Of a stretch of 64,000 nt of DNA, positions 1 to 9,231 are shown in pieces. Under the pieces are notes generated by a model, which worked only from the letters and a program-made list of their open reading frames with translations, did not search any database and was not told the origin of the DNA. Position numbers and translations under genes: made by a program. This DNA comes from Sulfitobacter sp. LCG007 (GTDB lineage: Bacteria > Pseudomonadota > Alphaproteobacteria > Rhodobacterales > Rhodobacteraceae). Each line of letters opens with the position of its first letter. Position 1 is the stretch's first letter. The stretch lies in assembly GCF_040801785.1 (NCBI RefSeq), contig NZ_CP161805.1, forward strand, positions 3,162,001-3,226,000, written 5' to 3'.

Positions 1-16
1 AATGCGACGCATCGGA

Positions 17-541
17 TCAGCTCGAGACCCCGGCGGCCAGAACCGTCACGGCGCGCCGGTTCTTGGCGTAACAGGCCTCGTTCGAGCAGATCTCGATCGG
101 GCGCTCCTTGCCGTAGCTGATGGTGCGCAGGCGCGACTCCGACACTCCGCGGCTGACGAGGAATTCCTTGACCGAGTTCGCCCGGCGCGCGCCGAGGGCA
201 AGGTTGTATTCACGGGTGCCCTGCTCGTCCGCATGTCCTTCGATGACCGCCGTGTAGTCGACGTTCGTCTGAAGCCAGGTCGCCTGCCCCGTGAGCACGT
301 TCATCGCTTCTGGCGTCAGGTTCGACTGGTCGACGGGAAACAGCACGCGATCGCCCACCGCCTGCTGGAAATAGGCGGTCGAACGCGGATCGCTGGCGCT
401 GCCGATGCCGCCGGCGCCGATGCCGCCCGCGCCTGTGCCGACGCCGCCCGCGCCACCGCTTCCGCCAAAGCGGTCGGGATTGTTGCAGGCCGATAGCGCG
501 AGGCCCGCGATGAGAAGTACTGCCGAAGCCCTGAATTTCAT
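17..541 (-). CDS. pal: Peptidoglycan-associated lipoprotein Pal
   Basis: Outer-membrane lipoprotein of 174 aa that binds peptidoglycan and works with TolB in the Tol-Pal envelope-constriction system. The start is placed at the Met just before a classical lipoprotein signal (KFRASAVLLIAGLALSAC, lipobox LSAC); an upstream in-frame Met would bury that signal. A Gly/Ala-rich linker follows, then an OmpA-like domain from about residue 65, with the segment VIEGHADEQGTREYN typical of the peptidoglycan-binding loop. It is the last visible gene of the tol cluster. A cpoB/ybgF gene, common after pal, would lie beyond the left edge. Confidence 0.95.
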   Translation of the reverse strand: MKFRASAVLLIAGLALSACNNPDRFGGSGGAGGVGTGAGGIGAGGIGSASDPRSTAYFQQAVGDRVLFPVDQSNLTPEAMNVLTGQATWLQTNVDYTAVIEGHADEQGTREYNLALGARRANSVKEFLVSRGVSESRLRTISYGKERPIEICSNEACYAKNRRAVTVLAAGVSS

Positions 542-624
542 GTGTCTGCCCTGTTCATCGAGGGATGGGTTTGTTGTTTTCACGGTGGTGTATCACGTCC
601 CCGTGCGGATGTGAATCGTCTCGG

Positions 625-1953
625 TCAATTCTGGAGCGGAGACCATGACGGGTCCGAGCCGCCCTCGGGCGTCCGGACGGGCCGCAGGTTCCTGCCGGTG
701 ATGTCCACCGAGTAGAGCGACGACCGCCCGTCCGCGCCCTGCGTTTCGCGCGCGAACATGATGACGCGGCCATTGGGGGCCCATGTCGGCCCCTCGTCCA
801 GGAAGGACGCGGTCAGCAGTCGCTCCTCGGAGCCGTCGGTGCGCATCACGCCGATGTGAAAGCGGCCGTTGTGCTGCTTGGTAAAGGCGATCAGATCCCC
901 GCGCGGAGACCAGACCGGCGTCCCGTACCTTCCTTCCCCGAACGAGATCCGCTGCGCCTCTCCGCCCGTCGCGCTCATGACATACAGCTGCTGGGTGCCC
1001 GACCGGTCACTTTCGAAGACGATGCGGCTGCCATCGGGAGAATAGCCCGGCGCCGTCTCGATCGAGGGCGCGTTCGTCAACCGCACCGATTGACCCGAAT
1101 TGATGTCCATCGTGTAGATGTCTGTGTTCCCGCCCTGCTCGAGCGAATAGAGAATGGTCTGTCCCGAGGGCGCGAAGCGCGGGGCGAAGCTCATCGTGCC
1201 TTCCGGTGTCTGAAGCTGCCGCCGCTGAACGGAACCGACATCGAGCACGTAGATGCGCGGAAAGCCGCTTTCGTAGCTTGTATAAAGCACCCGGTCGCCC
1301 TGTGGCGAGAACCGCGGGGCGATCACGAGCGCGCTGCTGTCGGTCAGATACTGCACGTTGGCACCATCGTAATCCATGACGGCGAGCCGCTTGGACCGGT
1401 TGTCCTTGGGGCCGGTCTCGGAGACGTAGACCACACGGCTGTCGAAGTAGCCGCCTTCGCCGGTGATGCGGCTGTAGACCGCGTCCGAGACCTTGTGCGC
1501 CATCCGGCGCCAGCCGTCCGTCGTGCCCGAGAACTGAAGCCCGCTGCCCATTTCGGCACCGGAGAACACGTCATAGAGACGGAACTTCACGTTCATGCTG
1601 TTGCCCTGCACCGATACCGCGCCGGTGATCAGGGCTTGCGCATTGATCGCCTTCCAGTCCGAGTATTGCACGGGCGCGGCGAAGCTCGACAGGTTGCCGA
1701 TGAAGGCGGAGGGCGGAATCTCCCGGAAAAGCCCGGTGCCGACCAGATCGGCCGACACCACCTGCGATACCTGGGACGCCATCTGGCCCGCCTCTGCGGT
1801 CTCGGCCTCGAAGGTCGGGATCGCAAACGGCAACGGCTCGATGACGCCCTCTGTGATCTCGATCCGCAACGGCCCGTCCTGCGCGGCGGAGAGTTGCGGG
1901 ACAAGGGCGGCAAGACATGCAGCCACGGCCAGCGTCAAGGCTCTCAGCATCAT
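625..1953 (-). CDS. tolB: Tol-Pal system beta-propeller protein TolB
   Basis: Periplasmic protein of 442 aa with an N-terminal Sec signal ([23 protein letters not shown] stretch ending SAAQ), an N-terminal alpha/beta domain, and from about residue 200 repeated WD40-like PD40 blades such as [29 protein letters not shown] and [16 protein letters not shown]. It links Pal to TolA. There are two adjacent ATGs; the first has AAGGA 10 nt upstream. The start overlaps the tolA stop by 4 bases (ATGA type), so translational coupling is likely. Confidence 0.95.
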   Translation of the reverse strand: MMLRALTLAVAACLAALVPQLSAAQDGPLRIEITEGVIEPLPFAIPTFEAETAEAGQMASQVSQVVSADLVGTGLFREIPPSAFIGNLSSFAAPVQYSDWKAINAQALITGAVSVQGNSMNVKFRLYDVFSGAEMGSGLQFSGTTDGWRRMAHKVSDAVYSRITGEGGYFDSRVVYVSETGPKDNRSKRLAVMDYDGANVQYLTDSSALVIAPRFSPQGDRVLYTSYESGFPRIYVLDVGSVQRRQLQTPEGTMSFAPRFAPSGQTILYSLEQGGNTDIYTMDINSGQSVRLTNAPSIETAPGYSPDGSRIVFESDRSGTQQLYVMSATGGEAQRISFGEGRYGTPVWSPRGDLIAFTKQHNGRFHIGVMRTDGSEERLLTASFLDEGPTWAPNGRVIMFARETQGADGRSSLYSVDITGRNLRPVRTPEGGSDPSWSPLQN

Positions 1954-3107
1954 TTCACACGCATCCTTTCAGGATTGAATGTCATCTCGATTTCCTGCCA
2001 TTGCCCGTACTTCTCGGACGGCAGGCCATATCCCTTCGCCCCGCAACGGATGATCGCCCGGCGCGCGGCCTCGAAGGCCTGGCGCGCCGACGCGTCGGAG
2101 CCGCCCGATGAGGACGTCATCCGGATCGAACCGGCAATCGGGGTCGCGTCCGGATTCATGCCGACCGTCACCACCACCGTGGTCTTGAGCGCTTCCGAGG
2201 ACAGCGAACCGACGTTCCAGCAGCTCGACACCGCGACACGCAGCGATTCCTTTTCGCCGGACGTCATCGGCGGACCGCTCGGCACGCTGGGAGCGCTCGA
2301 CGGCTGCTGCGACAGCGCCTCGGCCAGTGCGTCCGCGACGGCGTCTTCGGTTGCGCTCGGTGCAGGTTTCTCCACGGGCTTCTCGGCCGGTTCGGATTGA
2401 GCCTCGGGCTTCGGATCCGGCTTCGCGGGCTCCGCGGTTTTGACCACGGGATCCGGCCGGCGCGCCGGCGGGCGGGGCGACTCATCCGGCGCGCGCGCGG
2501 GCTTCTCGGCCTCGGTCACGATTTCGGTCGCGGCCTCTTCCGGCGCCCTCGCCTCCTGCGGCTCCTGCACATCGGCTTCGGTCTCGCCGGCGTCGGGCGT
2601 CACCGCCTCCTGCTCTATCGGGTCGGGCACGGCCTCGGGCTCGGGCGGGCGCACCGGTTCGGGCGCCACCCGTTCGGATTCCTTCGGCACGGGCCGGGGG
2701 CCTTCCTCGGGGACGAGCACCGCAACTTCGGATGGCGGTTCTGGCAGGACCGGCGCGGCCTCCGAAACATCCGCCTGAGGCGCGCTGTCGGCCAGTTCCT
2801 CGGGTGGGGTCTCTGTCTGCTCTGGCGGATCGACCCGCTCGGGCGGGCGTTGCGAGGTCTCGGGATCAGGTGACGACTTCGTTTCCGGCGCTTCGGGCGT
2901 GGGCTCCGGCGTATCTGGTTGCTCGACGTCCGTCGCCCGGTCCGGCGATTGCGAACCCGCCACAAGGGCTGCGTATTCCTCGCCCGAAATGATTGAAACG
3001 TCGGTCATCTCGAATGGCAACGGTTCCGCAGCAAAGACGTTCCCGAAAAGGGCCCATCCGAGCAGGGCGATGTGCCCGGCGCCCGATATGTAATGCCCGG
3101 TGTTCAC
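1950..3107 (-). CDS. tolA: TolA-like energy-transducing protein
   Basis: Protein of 385 aa between tolR and tolB. It starts with a single membrane anchor ([17 protein letters not shown]), followed by a long, low-complexity Pro/Glu-rich stretch (about residues 50-270) in place of the Ala/Lys helix of enterobacterial TolA. A C-terminal domain from about residue 290 ([20 protein letters not shown]) matches the TolA/TonB-type periplasmic domain of Rhodobacteria. The first codon is GTG and I see no strong ribosome site. Identification rests mainly on position and architecture because TolA sequence is poorly conserved. Confidence 0.85.
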   Translation of the reverse strand: MNTGHYISGAGHIALLGWALFGNVFAAEPLPFEMTDVSIISGEEYAALVAGSQSPDRATDVEQPDTPEPTPEAPETKSSPDPETSQRPPERVDPPEQTETPPEELADSAPQADVSEAAPVLPEPPSEVAVLVPEEGPRPVPKESERVAPEPVRPPEPEAVPDPIEQEAVTPDAGETEADVQEPQEARAPEEAATEIVTEAEKPARAPDESPRPPARRPDPVVKTAEPAKPDPKPEAQSEPAEKPVEKPAPSATEDAVADALAEALSQQPSSAPSVPSGPPMTSGEKESLRVAVSSCWNVGSLSSEALKTTVVVTVGMNPDATPIAGSIRMTSSSGGSDASARQAFEAARRAIIRCGAKGYGLPSEKYGQWQEIEMTFNPERMRVK

Positions 3108-3113
3108 GTTGCG

Positions 3114-3587
3114 CTACCCGTCGCTGCCGTCCATTTTCGGTCCGCCGATATCCGTGACGAGACCGATGTTGGAGAAGCCGCCGGCGTTCAGCGCGCCCAT
3201 CACCTCCATGACCGTCGCGTAAGGGACGGACCCGTCCGCGCGCAGGAAAAGCCGGTCGCTGCTGCGCTCGGCGGCAATGGCGCGCAGCTTCGCGACAAGC
3301 TGGTCACGCGGAGTCTCGGTCGTCTGGATCTGCACCCCGCCGTCGGCGGTGATCGTCACCGTCAGGGGCTCTTCCTGATCGACCGGAAGCGCCTGCGCCG
3401 CCGTCTTCGGCAGTTGCACCGGCACGCCCACGGTCAGAAGCGGCGCGGCCACCATGAAGATGATGAGCAACACCAGCATCACGTCCACGAAGGGCGTCAC
3501 GTTGATTTCGGCCATGGGCGCCGCCCGGCTCGTGCGGCGGCGGCGCTTCATCTCGCCGCCCGCCTTCTGGATCATCTGCGCGCCCAT
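3114..3587 (-). CDS. tolR: Tol-Pal system protein TolR
   Basis: ExbD/TolR family inner-membrane protein of 157 aa. The start MGAQMIQ lies one base after the tolQ stop (TGA-C-ATG). A basic cytoplasmic tail (KRRRRTSR) precedes PMAEINVTPFVDVMLVLLII, the conserved segment whose Asp lies in the single transmembrane helix and takes part in proton use. A periplasmic domain follows. With TolQ it forms the proton channel that energises TolA. Confidence 0.95.
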   Translation of the reverse strand: MGAQMIQKAGGEMKRRRRTSRAAPMAEINVTPFVDVMLVLLIIFMVAAPLLTVGVPVQLPKTAAQALPVDQEEPLTVTITADGGVQIQTTETPRDQLVAKLRAIAAERSSDRLFLRADGSVPYATVMEVMGALNAGGFSNIGLVTDIGGPKMDGSDG

Positions 3588-3588
3588 G

Positions 3589-4284
3589 TCAGGCGTCCAG
3601 CTGGCGGCTGAGGATGGTGGCGAATTCGTCCGCGAAGGCTTCGTAGCTGTGCAGGATCTTGTCACAGTCCGCAGACAGCTTGTTGTAGAAGATCACCGCC
3701 GGAATGGCCGCGAAAAGGCCAAGCCCCGTCGCCATCAGCGCCTCGGCGATGCCCGGGGCGACAACGGCGAGGTTGGTGTTCTGCTGCGCCGCGATCTCAA
3801 TGAAGGCGTTCATGATCCCGATCACCGTTCCGAACAGGCCGATGAAGGGCGTAGCGGATCCGACCGTCGCCAGCACGGTCAGGCCGTTGCGCAGATAGTC
3901 CGCCTCCTTGTTGATCGCCACATCCATCGAGCGGTCGATGCGTGACGTGGCGCCGGGGATCATGCCTCCGTCGTCACGCTGCGAACGCCGCCATTCCGTC
4001 ATGCCCGAGGCAAACACCTTTTCCGAGGCGCCCGCGGGGACCGGGCCGATCTGCTCATAAAGCTCGTCCAGCGGCTCTCCCGACCAGAAGGCCTGCTCGA
4101 ACTCCGCAGCCTCGGCGCGGGCGCGGCGATAGAGGATGTGTTTCATGATGATGATCGACCAGGACCAGAACGAGGCCCCGATCAGGAGGATCACCACGAG
4201 TTTGACGGTGAGTGTGGCCCGGGCGAACAGTCCCCAGAAGGAGAAATCGATCCCCTGCGCCATTGCCAGCGTTTCAGCTTCCAT
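3589..4284 (-). CDS. tolQ: Tol-Pal system proton-channel protein TolQ
   Basis: MotA/TolQ/ExbB family protein of 231 aa with three predicted membrane helices: one near residues 25-45 (LVVILLIGASFWSWSIIIM) and two in the C-terminal half (VLATVGSATPFIGLFGTVIG and ATGLGLFAAIPAVIFYN). The segment GSATPFIGLFGTVIGIMNAF is the family signature. It forms the inner-membrane proton channel with TolR. Its ATG follows AGCAGG. It lies 95 nt after ybgC, in the standard order. Confidence 0.96.
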   Translation of the reverse strand: MEAETLAMAQGIDFSFWGLFARATLTVKLVVILLIGASFWSWSIIIMKHILYRRARAEAAEFEQAFWSGEPLDELYEQIGPVPAGASEKVFASGMTEWRRSQRDDGGMIPGATSRIDRSMDVAINKEADYLRNGLTVLATVGSATPFIGLFGTVIGIMNAFIEIAAQQNTNLAVVAPGIAEALMATGLGLFAAIPAVIFYNKLSADCDKILHSYEAFADEFATILSRQLDA

Positions 4285-4379
4285 GCCTGCTCTCGCTCAA
4301 TCTGCCTGCGGCCGTTCTTTGGCGACCTGATTGCGACCGATTCTACCTGAGCTCAAGCGGGAACGCCATCACTATGCTG

Positions 4380-4805
4380 TCAGGGGGGTGTGTGGCCTTC
4401 GCGTGACGCGCCGCCGGCCCCGATGTGGCGAAGTTCCGCCGGCAGGCGCACCGGCTGGCCGCCCTGACCGATGCAGACAAGGGTGACGTCTGCGCGGAAA
4501 ATGATCTTTCCGTCGCGAGATATCTCCTGGCGCATGCCCATCCTCGCGGGCCCGGCAGCGACGACCGTCGTCTCGACCTCCAGGATCTCGTCGAGTCGCG
4601 CGGGAGCGAGGTAGTCGGCCTCGATCCGCCGAACGGCAAAGACCCTCCCCTCCGCCCTCATCTCCATCTGGTCGATCCCCATTCCGCGCACCCAGTCGCT
4701 GCGGGCCCGCTCGATGTAGCGCAGGTAGTTCGCATGATAGACGATACCGCCCATGTCGGTGTCTTCGTAATAGACGCGGAGCGTGAAACGGTGCGGCTCT
4801 TCCAT
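4380..4805 (-). CDS. ybgC: Tol-Pal-associated acyl-CoA thioesterase YbgC
   Basis: Hotdog-fold thioesterase of about 141 aa. VYYEDTDMGGIVYHANYLRY near residue 15 carries the catalytic Asp in the YEDTD-x-GG-x-VYH motif of the YbgC/4-hydroxybenzoyl-CoA thioesterase family. It is the conserved first gene of tol-pal clusters and probably acts on lipid-linked acyl-CoA at the membrane. Two ATGs are two codons apart; the second is chosen because GGAG lies 7 nt before it but only 1 nt before the first. Confidence 0.92.
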   Translation of the reverse strand: MEEPHRFTLRVYYEDTDMGGIVYHANYLRYIERARSDWVRGMGIDQMEMRAEGRVFAVRRIEADYLAPARLDEILEVETTVVAAGPARMGMRQEISRDGKIIFRADVTLVCIGQGGQPVRLPAELRHIGAGGASREGHTPP

Positions 4806-4903
4806 CGGCATTCTCCCCCGGGGACATTCGACCGGCGCGGGCCGTCACGGACAGGCCGCGCCTCCATTGATATCTCGCGCCAGCAGAGACCCCATGCCAT
4901 GGC

Positions 4904-4922
4904 GAAAAGGCTCAAAAGCCTG
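4904..4922 (-). terminator. Short hairpin with T-run after the ruv operon
   Basis: Read on the minus strand, AGGCT-TTTG-AGCCT is followed by TTTTC. It starts about 21 nt beyond the stop of the NTF2-like gene and upstream of ybgC. The stem has only 5 bp, so termination is probably partial. If active it separates the ruv transcript from ybgC-tol-pal. Confidence 0.4.
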
Positions 4923-4942
4923 GCAGGTTGTCTGCCCTCGCC

Positions 4943-5293
4943 CTAGTCATCGGGATGGCAGGCCGAGGCCATCCACACCATGCCAGCGGAATCGAAATGC
5001 AGCGTCTCGGCCGCCAGCACGCCCTTGTGGTTGCGATAGATGATGACCATCGTATCCGCCCCGTCGAAGACATCGACCAGGTCGAAGGCAAGGTCGGGCT
5101 GTGCCGCCAGCGCCTTGGCCCAATAGTCCCGCAATGCGGGCTTGCCATCGATATGTCCCGACCCGGTCAGCGCCTGGGCCTTGCGCGAGGTGAAGACGAT
5201 GTCATCGCGGTAGTGGCTCAGGATGCGGTCGAGGTCATGGCTGTTCCAGCCAGCCGCCCAATCGACAGCGAATTGTCGAGCGGAAGTTCTCAT
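4943..5293 (-). CDS. NTF2-like (SnoaL-type) small protein
   Basis: Protein of 116 aa with the look of the NTF2/SnoaL fold: an N-terminal helix (FAVDWAAGWNSHDLDRIL) with the common W-N-x-H-D-x-D pattern, then SHYRDDIVFTS and a beta-rich C-terminal half. No catalytic set identifies a substrate. The start ATG overlaps the stop of the upstream 216-aa gene by 4 bases, so the pair is co-translated behind ruvB. Function unknown. Confidence 0.75.
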   Translation of the reverse strand: MRTSARQFAVDWAAGWNSHDLDRILSHYRDDIVFTSRKAQALTGSGHIDGKPALRDYWAKALAAQPDLAFDLVDVFDGADTMVIIYRNHKGVLAAETLHFDSAGMVWMASACHPDD

Positions 5294-5940
5294 CGACCCG
5301 CACCCACCCTCGCCGCAAGCCTCAGTGCATGCGCGGGATCGACCGACGCCGCGGGAAGCACCGGATCGTATGCCGCACGGATCAGCGCGGCGATCTCGGG
5401 GCGCAGGATGACCCGTTCATCGGCCAAGGCAAGCGGCGAGCGGTCCTTGAAGGCCCGGTCGGACCAGAGCAGCACAGACTGCACCACCTGTCCGAGGGCC
5501 AGCGTCTCGGCGGGCATGGCGCTCAGCGCGTCGTCCATGCGCAAAAAGACGAAACAGGCCTTGATCGCCCCCGACTCGTCGAATCGGAAGATCCGGTACT
5601 GGTTCGCGTCCTCGGCCTCCAGCCGTCCGACCAGCTTGGCAAGGTCCGGAACCAGACCGTCAAGGCCGGGCACCTCGGTCAGTTCCGCCCAGTTGCGGAA
5701 GAAGAACATCATGAAATTGCTGCCGAGCTCCGGGTCGGTCTCGGCCAGGTGGTGCCCCGACAGAACCATCACCGCCTCAAGCGCCCCCTTCACGACCGAC
5801 AGGGTGCGATCCTCGACGCCGAAGATCACCGGTGCGATCGGGCGCCCCCACCGCGCGCAGGCAAAGCTGCCGTCCGACCGGGTGAAGAGCGCCTCGACCT
5901 CCGCCGCCGCCAAGGCCATATCGTCTGGTTGCCGCGTCAT
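5290..5940 (-). CDS. Conserved hypothetical protein downstream of ruvB
   Basis: Soluble protein of 216 aa that I do not recognise. There is no signal peptide or membrane helix. It has an alternating alpha/beta pattern with a hydrophobic stretch [12 protein letters not shown] near residue 75 and a Phe-rich segment [11 protein letters not shown] near residue 128. Both ends overlap neighbours by 4 bases (ruvB upstream, NTF2-like gene downstream), which argues for a real coupled gene. Function not inferred. Confidence 0.7.
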   Translation of the reverse strand: MTRQPDDMALAAAEVEALFTRSDGSFACARWGRPIAPVIFGVEDRTLSVVKGALEAVMVLSGHHLAETDPELGSNFMMFFFRNWAELTEVPGLDGLVPDLAKLVGRLEAEDANQYRIFRFDESGAIKACFVFLRMDDALSAMPAETLALGQVVQSVLLWSDRAFKDRSPLALADERVILRPEIAALIRAAYDPVLPAASVDPAHALRLAARVGAGR

Positions 5941-6956
5941 TCGAAGAGATCCGTCTGGCTTCGCGGTGCTGCCAGGCCGAGATGCGTCCAGCCCTTCTGC
6001 GCCAGCATCCGCCCGCGCGGCGTACGCTGGATCAGCCCCTGCTGCAGCAGGAAGGGCTCGATCACCTCCTCGAGCGAATCGCGGCTTTCCGACAGCGCCG
6101 CGCTCAGGGTCTCGATCCCCACAGGGCCGCCGGCGTAATTCTCGGCGATCAGCCGAAGATACCGCCGGTCCGCCGCGTCGAGACCCAACAGGTCGACACC
6201 GAGGCGCGTCAGTGCCATGTCCGCCAGCTCCTGCGTTACCCGCCCGTCCCCCTCGACCACGGCAAAATCCACGACGCGCCGCAGCAGCCGCCCGGCGATC
6301 CGGGGCGTGCCACGCGCGCGACGCGCGATCTCGCGCGCGCCGCCCTCGTCGGCAGGCGCGCCGAGCTTGCGGGCGTTGCGATCAACGATGATGAAGAGTT
6401 CGTCATCGGTGTAGAAATTAAGCCGGGTGGGAATGCCGAAGCGGTCCCGCAACGGCGTTGTCAGAAGACCCATCCGCGTCGTGGCGCCCACCAGCGTGAA
6501 GGGCTGCAGCTCGATCCGCACGGTGCGCGCGGCGGGACCTTCACCGATGACGAGGTCCAGTTCGAAATCCTCGAGCGCCGGGTAGAGCACCTCTTCCACC
6601 GCGGGGTTCAGCCGGTGGATCTCGTCGATGAAGAGCACGTCGCGGGATTCGAGATTGGTCAGGATCGCGGCCAGATCGCCCGCCTTGGCCAGCACCGGCC
6701 CCGAGGTCATGCGGAAGTTCACGCCAAGCTCGCGCGCCATGATCTGCGCCAGCGTGGTCTTGCCGAGCCCCGGCGGCCCATGGAAAAGCGTGTGGTCCAT
6801 CGCCTCGCCGCGCTGCCGGGCGGACTGGATGAAGACCTTGAGGTTCGCGCGCGCCTCTGCCTGACCCACAAATTCGTCCAGCCGCTGCGGACGCAGGGCG
6901 CGGTCGGTGTCCTCGGGCAGGGCCTCGGGGCGCACGGTTGGGTCGATCTCGGTCAT
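5937..6956 (-). CDS. ruvB: Holliday junction branch-migration helicase RuvB
   Basis: AAA+ motor of 339 aa that drives branch migration with RuvA. Walker A is GPPGLGKTT and Walker B is LFIDEIHRL. The sensor segment [18 protein letters not shown] and a C-terminal winged helix ([16 protein letters not shown]) are both complete. The start MTEIDP is preferred because GGAG lies at proper spacing; an upstream in-frame ATG at 6995, 3 nt after ruvA, is possible. It is the third gene of ruvC-ruvA-ruvB. Confidence 0.96.
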   Translation of the reverse strand: MTEIDPTVRPEALPEDTDRALRPQRLDEFVGQAEARANLKVFIQSARQRGEAMDHTLFHGPPGLGKTTLAQIMARELGVNFRMTSGPVLAKAGDLAAILTNLESRDVLFIDEIHRLNPAVEEVLYPALEDFELDLVIGEGPAARTVRIELQPFTLVGATTRMGLLTTPLRDRFGIPTRLNFYTDDELFIIVDRNARKLGAPADEGGAREIARRARGTPRIAGRLLRRVVDFAVVEGDGRVTQELADMALTRLGVDLLGLDAADRRYLRLIAENYAGGPVGIETLSAALSESRDSLEEVIEPFLLQQGLIQRTPRGRMLAQKGWTHLGLAAPRSQTDLFE

Positions 6957-6998
6957 GGTGTCTCCGACCCGCTCTGGGCCAAGGATGTCGGCCATACC

Positions 6999-7652
6999 CT
7001 AGCCCTGCGGGGCGAGCAGTTTCAACGCCGCCCGGATCAGGGCGGGCGTTTCGGCCTCGGGCGCCTCGCCTGCCGCCTGAGCCACCGCCGACGCGGCCTC
7101 GGACGGGCCGTAGCCGAGATTGCCGAGCGCCGAAAGGGCATCGGCTTGCGCGCTCGAAGCCGCGGGCCGCCGAGCCGGACGCGCGCCCTCCTCGATCACC
7201 GCCGCGCTTTCGCCCAAGGCCTGCGCGACGCTTCCGCCCATGGCCATCATGCCTGGCGCCTTGTCCTTGAGGTCCAGAACCACGCGCTGCGCGATCTTTG
7301 GTCCGATGCCCTTGGCCGCCTTTACGGCGTTCCAGTCGCCCAATGCGATGGCCCGGCCAAGCCCGTCGGGACCAAGCGCACCGAGGATCGCAAGCGATGC
7401 CTTCGCGCCGACGCCCTGGACGCTCGTCAGGAGGCGGTGCCATTCCTTTTCCACGAGGGTCCGGAAACCGAAGAGCTGCAACAGATCCTCGCGCACCACC
7501 AGGTCGGTATAGAGCGAGACCGCCTCGCCCGGCGCGGGCAGCGAAGACAGCGTGCGCTCCGAGCAATAGACGATGTAGCCCACGCCTCCTACGTCCAGAA
7601 GAACGTGGTCGGCGGCGCGATGGTCGATCCGGCCGGACAGCTTGCCGATCAT
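6999..7652 (-). CDS. ruvA: Holliday junction DNA-binding protein RuvA
   Basis: Protein of 217 aa that tetramerises on four-way junctions and loads RuvB. An N-terminal OB fold begins [13 protein letters not shown]. Helix-hairpin-helix segments follow at about residues 70-130 ([17 protein letters not shown] and [19 protein letters not shown]). A C-terminal domain III ([19 protein letters not shown]) binds RuvB. The start overlaps the ruvC stop by 4 bases. Confidence 0.96.
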   Translation of the reverse strand: MIGKLSGRIDHRAADHVLLDVGGVGYIVYCSERTLSSLPAPGEAVSLYTDLVVREDLLQLFGFRTLVEKEWHRLLTSVQGVGAKASLAILGALGPDGLGRAIALGDWNAVKAAKGIGPKIAQRVVLDLKDKAPGMMAMGGSVAQALGESAAVIEEGARPARRPAASSAQADALSALGNLGYGPSEAASAVAQAAGEAPEAETPALIRAALKLLAPQG

Positions 7653-8155
7653 GCCCCCGCCCTCGCAAGTGCCGCGTTCAGACCGGGCGCGCGCGCATGG
7701 TGGGCATGGCAGATCGCGACGGCAAGCGCATCGGCGGCGTCGGGGCCGGCGATCTCGACACCCGGAAGCTGCATGCGGACCATGTGGGCAACCTGCACCT
7801 TGTCTGCGTGGCCCACGCCGACAACGGTCTTCTTGATCCGGTTGGGTGCGTATTCCCCCACGCTCAGGCCCGCCTGCGCCGGCACCAGCAAAGCGATGCC
7901 GCGCGCCTGACCCAGCTTCAGCGTCGCCGCACCGTCCTTGTTGACGAAGGTCTGCTCGACCGCCGCCATGTCGGGCAGGTAGAGGCGGACGACCTCGCTG
8001 AGCTGAACATGCAGGGACAGCAGCCGGGCGGACAGTTCTTCCCCCTGCGACACGCAGACGCCATTCGCGACATGACTGAGTCGGGGGCCATCCATTTCGA
8101 TCACACCCCAGCCGAGATTCCGCAGGCCCGGATCGATCCCGATCACCCTAACCAT
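7649..8155 (-). CDS. ruvC: Crossover junction endonuclease RuvC
   Basis: Holliday junction resolvase of 168 aa. The start is placed at [10 protein letters not shown], where the family begins and the first catalytic Asp sits; upstream in-frame Mets would add an unconserved basic tail. Other acidic active-site residues are visible in AAVEQTF and near [16 protein letters not shown]. It is the first gene of the ruv operon. A possible LexA-like site lies 42-56 nt upstream. Confidence 0.95.
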   Translation of the reverse strand: MVRVIGIDPGLRNLGWGVIEMDGPRLSHVANGVCVSQGEELSARLLSLHVQLSEVVRLYLPDMAAVEQTFVNKDGAATLKLGQARGIALLVPAQAGLSVGEYAPNRIKKTVVGVGHADKVQVAHMVRMQLPGVEIAGPDAADALAVAICHAHHARAPGLNAALARAGA

Positions 8156-8196
8156 CTGCCCGTGCCCCGCCTTCTTGTTGCTTTTTCGACGCATTA

Positions 8197-8211
8197 GCAC
8201 GAAACGCGAAC
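8197..8211 (-). promoter_or_regulatory. Possible LexA/SOS-type site before ruvC
   Basis: On the minus strand the sequence reads GTTC-N7-GTGC, one mismatch from the alphaproteobacterial LexA consensus GTTC-N7-GTTC. Its near edge is 42 nt from the ruvC start, which suits operator function. A single near-match can occur by chance. Confidence 0.3.
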
Positions 8212-8403
8212 ATCGGCCAAGTCCTTCCATTCCCCCGGCATTATGCTGCATTGCAGCAACAATCCGCCTTAAAAGGACTGAATCCGCCGTTCAGGATGTC
8301 GAAAACGACACCTCTCGATGCGGATTTTTGAAGTCATAACGGACGGTTAACCTTAACATCTCACCCATGCGGGATTTGCATAACCAACATGCAAGTTTTC
8401 ATC

Positions 8404-8432
8404 TTGCTCGAAAATCAGGCAGCCCCTATCTG
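8404..8432 (+). promoter_or_regulatory. Sigma70-like promoter of the DUF1127 gene
   Basis: TTGCTC, a 17-nt spacer, then TATCTG. Initiation would fall near 8439 and give a leader of about 45 nt before the ATG at 8483, which has AGGA 8 nt upstream. This is a consensus match only. Confidence 0.45.
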
Positions 8433-8482
8433 GCGCTCGTAAGCGGCACTGATTGCCGTTTTTCCAAACCAGGATGAAAGCA

Positions 8483-8701
8483 ATGTCTACCTTCGATACG
8501 ACCCGTACGAACTACGGAACGGCAAGCGCCGTGAACCGCGTTGCACGCTTCGTCGGCGATGTCATCGCATCCGTGATCGCATGGAACGATGCACGCGCGA
8601 CCCGCAACGCTCTCTCGGCCCTGTCGGACCGCGAACTCGACGATATCGGCCTCTGCCGCGGCGACATCGACTCTGTCGCGACGAGCGCATTTTCCCGTTG
8701 A
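8483..8701 (+). CDS. DUF1127 (YjiS-like) small protein
   Basis: Basic protein of 72 aa. The C-terminal half, LSALSDRELDDIGLCRGDID, is the hallmark of DUF1127, in which an arginine-rich helix ends in L-x-D-I-G-[LI]-x-R-x-D-I. In Rhodobacter sphaeroides a DUF1127 protein (CcaF1, RSP_6037) affects RNA turnover and is co-transcribed with the CcsR small RNAs. Here the gene stands alone with its own promoter and two 3' hairpins. The start is set by AGGA at 8471-8474; an ATG at 8474 is too close to it. Confidence 0.88.
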   Translation: MSTFDTTRTNYGTASAVNRVARFVGDVIASVIAWNDARATRNALSALSDRELDDIGLCRGDIDSVATSAFSR

Positions 8702-8735
8702 ACCCATCCGGCTCCCGCCGGGGGCCAGGGTTCAA
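8698..8735 (+). other. First 3' hairpin of the DUF1127 transcript
   Basis: TTGAACCC (8698-8705) pairs with GGGTTCAA (8728-8735). Inside it, CCGGC-TCCC-GCCGG forms a second stem with a pyrimidine-rich loop. The outer arm covers the TGA stop codon. It stands directly before the terminator hairpin, giving two tandem stem-loops. Confidence 0.65.
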
Positions 8736-8740
8736 TCGCC

Positions 8741-8782
8741 AAAGCCGCACCATCCCCAACGGATGGAGCGGCTTTCTATTTT
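8741..8782 (+). terminator. Rho-independent terminator after the DUF1127 gene
   Basis: AAAGCCGC-A-CCATCC, loop CCAAC, GGATGG-A-GCGGCTTT, then CTATTTTC. The stem pairs 14 bp with one A-A mismatch, and a short T-rich tail follows. It is the clearest terminator in the window. Confidence 0.85.
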
Positions 8783-8846
8783 CAGGGTACGAATATCGGC
8801 GAAAACCGGCTGCGCCATCCGACAGGGCCAGCGCCGAACGACAGGT

Positions 8847-9128
8847 TCAGCCGTCCGCCCGCTCGGCGCCGCGTACCTCGGACTGCATAACCCCCGATTC
8901 CTGGTAGGACAGCATCCCCGGCAAGGCTAGCGTCAACCCCTTGATCCCCACGAAACAGAGCGCAGCCATGAAGACGAAGCGCAGAGCGCTGCTTTCCCGC
9001 GCGGCTGTGGGCTTCAGTTCGATGAGACCGTCGGGACCGATGACGGCAGTATACCCCTTGGCAAGCGCCTTGTGCTTGCGGGTCAGCGCGTCGAGGCGCC
9101 TTTGGAACTTCACATAAGAGTCTGACAC
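8847..9128 (-). CDS. Small single-span membrane protein, hypothetical
   Basis: Protein of 93 aa with a GTG start directly after GGAGGGTCGC. A charged N-terminal helix (KFQRRLDALTRKHKALAKGY) precedes one membrane helix at about residues 48-68 (ALRFVFMAALCFVGIKGLTL), so it is probably an inner-membrane protein with a cytoplasmic basic end. I do not recognise a family. It ends facing the DUF1127 terminator. Confidence 0.7.
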   Translation of the reverse strand: MSDSYVKFQRRLDALTRKHKALAKGYTAVIGPDGLIELKPTAARESSALRFVFMAALCFVGIKGLTLALPGMLSYQESGVMQSEVRGAERADG

Positions 9129-9231
9129 GCGACCCTCCTGCAGACCAGACCCCCACCCGGTCAGGCCGCAGACTGATTCCCGATTATGGCGAAAGCGTGG
9201 CCGCTCCGTGACCCGTGGCGCGCTATGCGAG

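Larger units (their letters stand above)
8156..8482. other. Divergent regulatory interval between ruvC and the DUF1127 gene
   Basis: Gap of about 330 nt with no convincing protein gene. It holds a candidate LexA-like site near ruvC, an AT-rich stretch with two TTAAC half-sites (8347-8357), and a sigma70-like promoter for the DUF1127 gene (8404-8432). No other structure was seen. Confidence 0.5.

Noticed and set aside
8347..8357. Two TTAAC half-sites that might bind CtrA
   Set aside because: Spacing is 2 nt between TTAA blocks, not the 7 nt of the CtrA consensus, and short TTAAC matches are common in AT-rich gaps.
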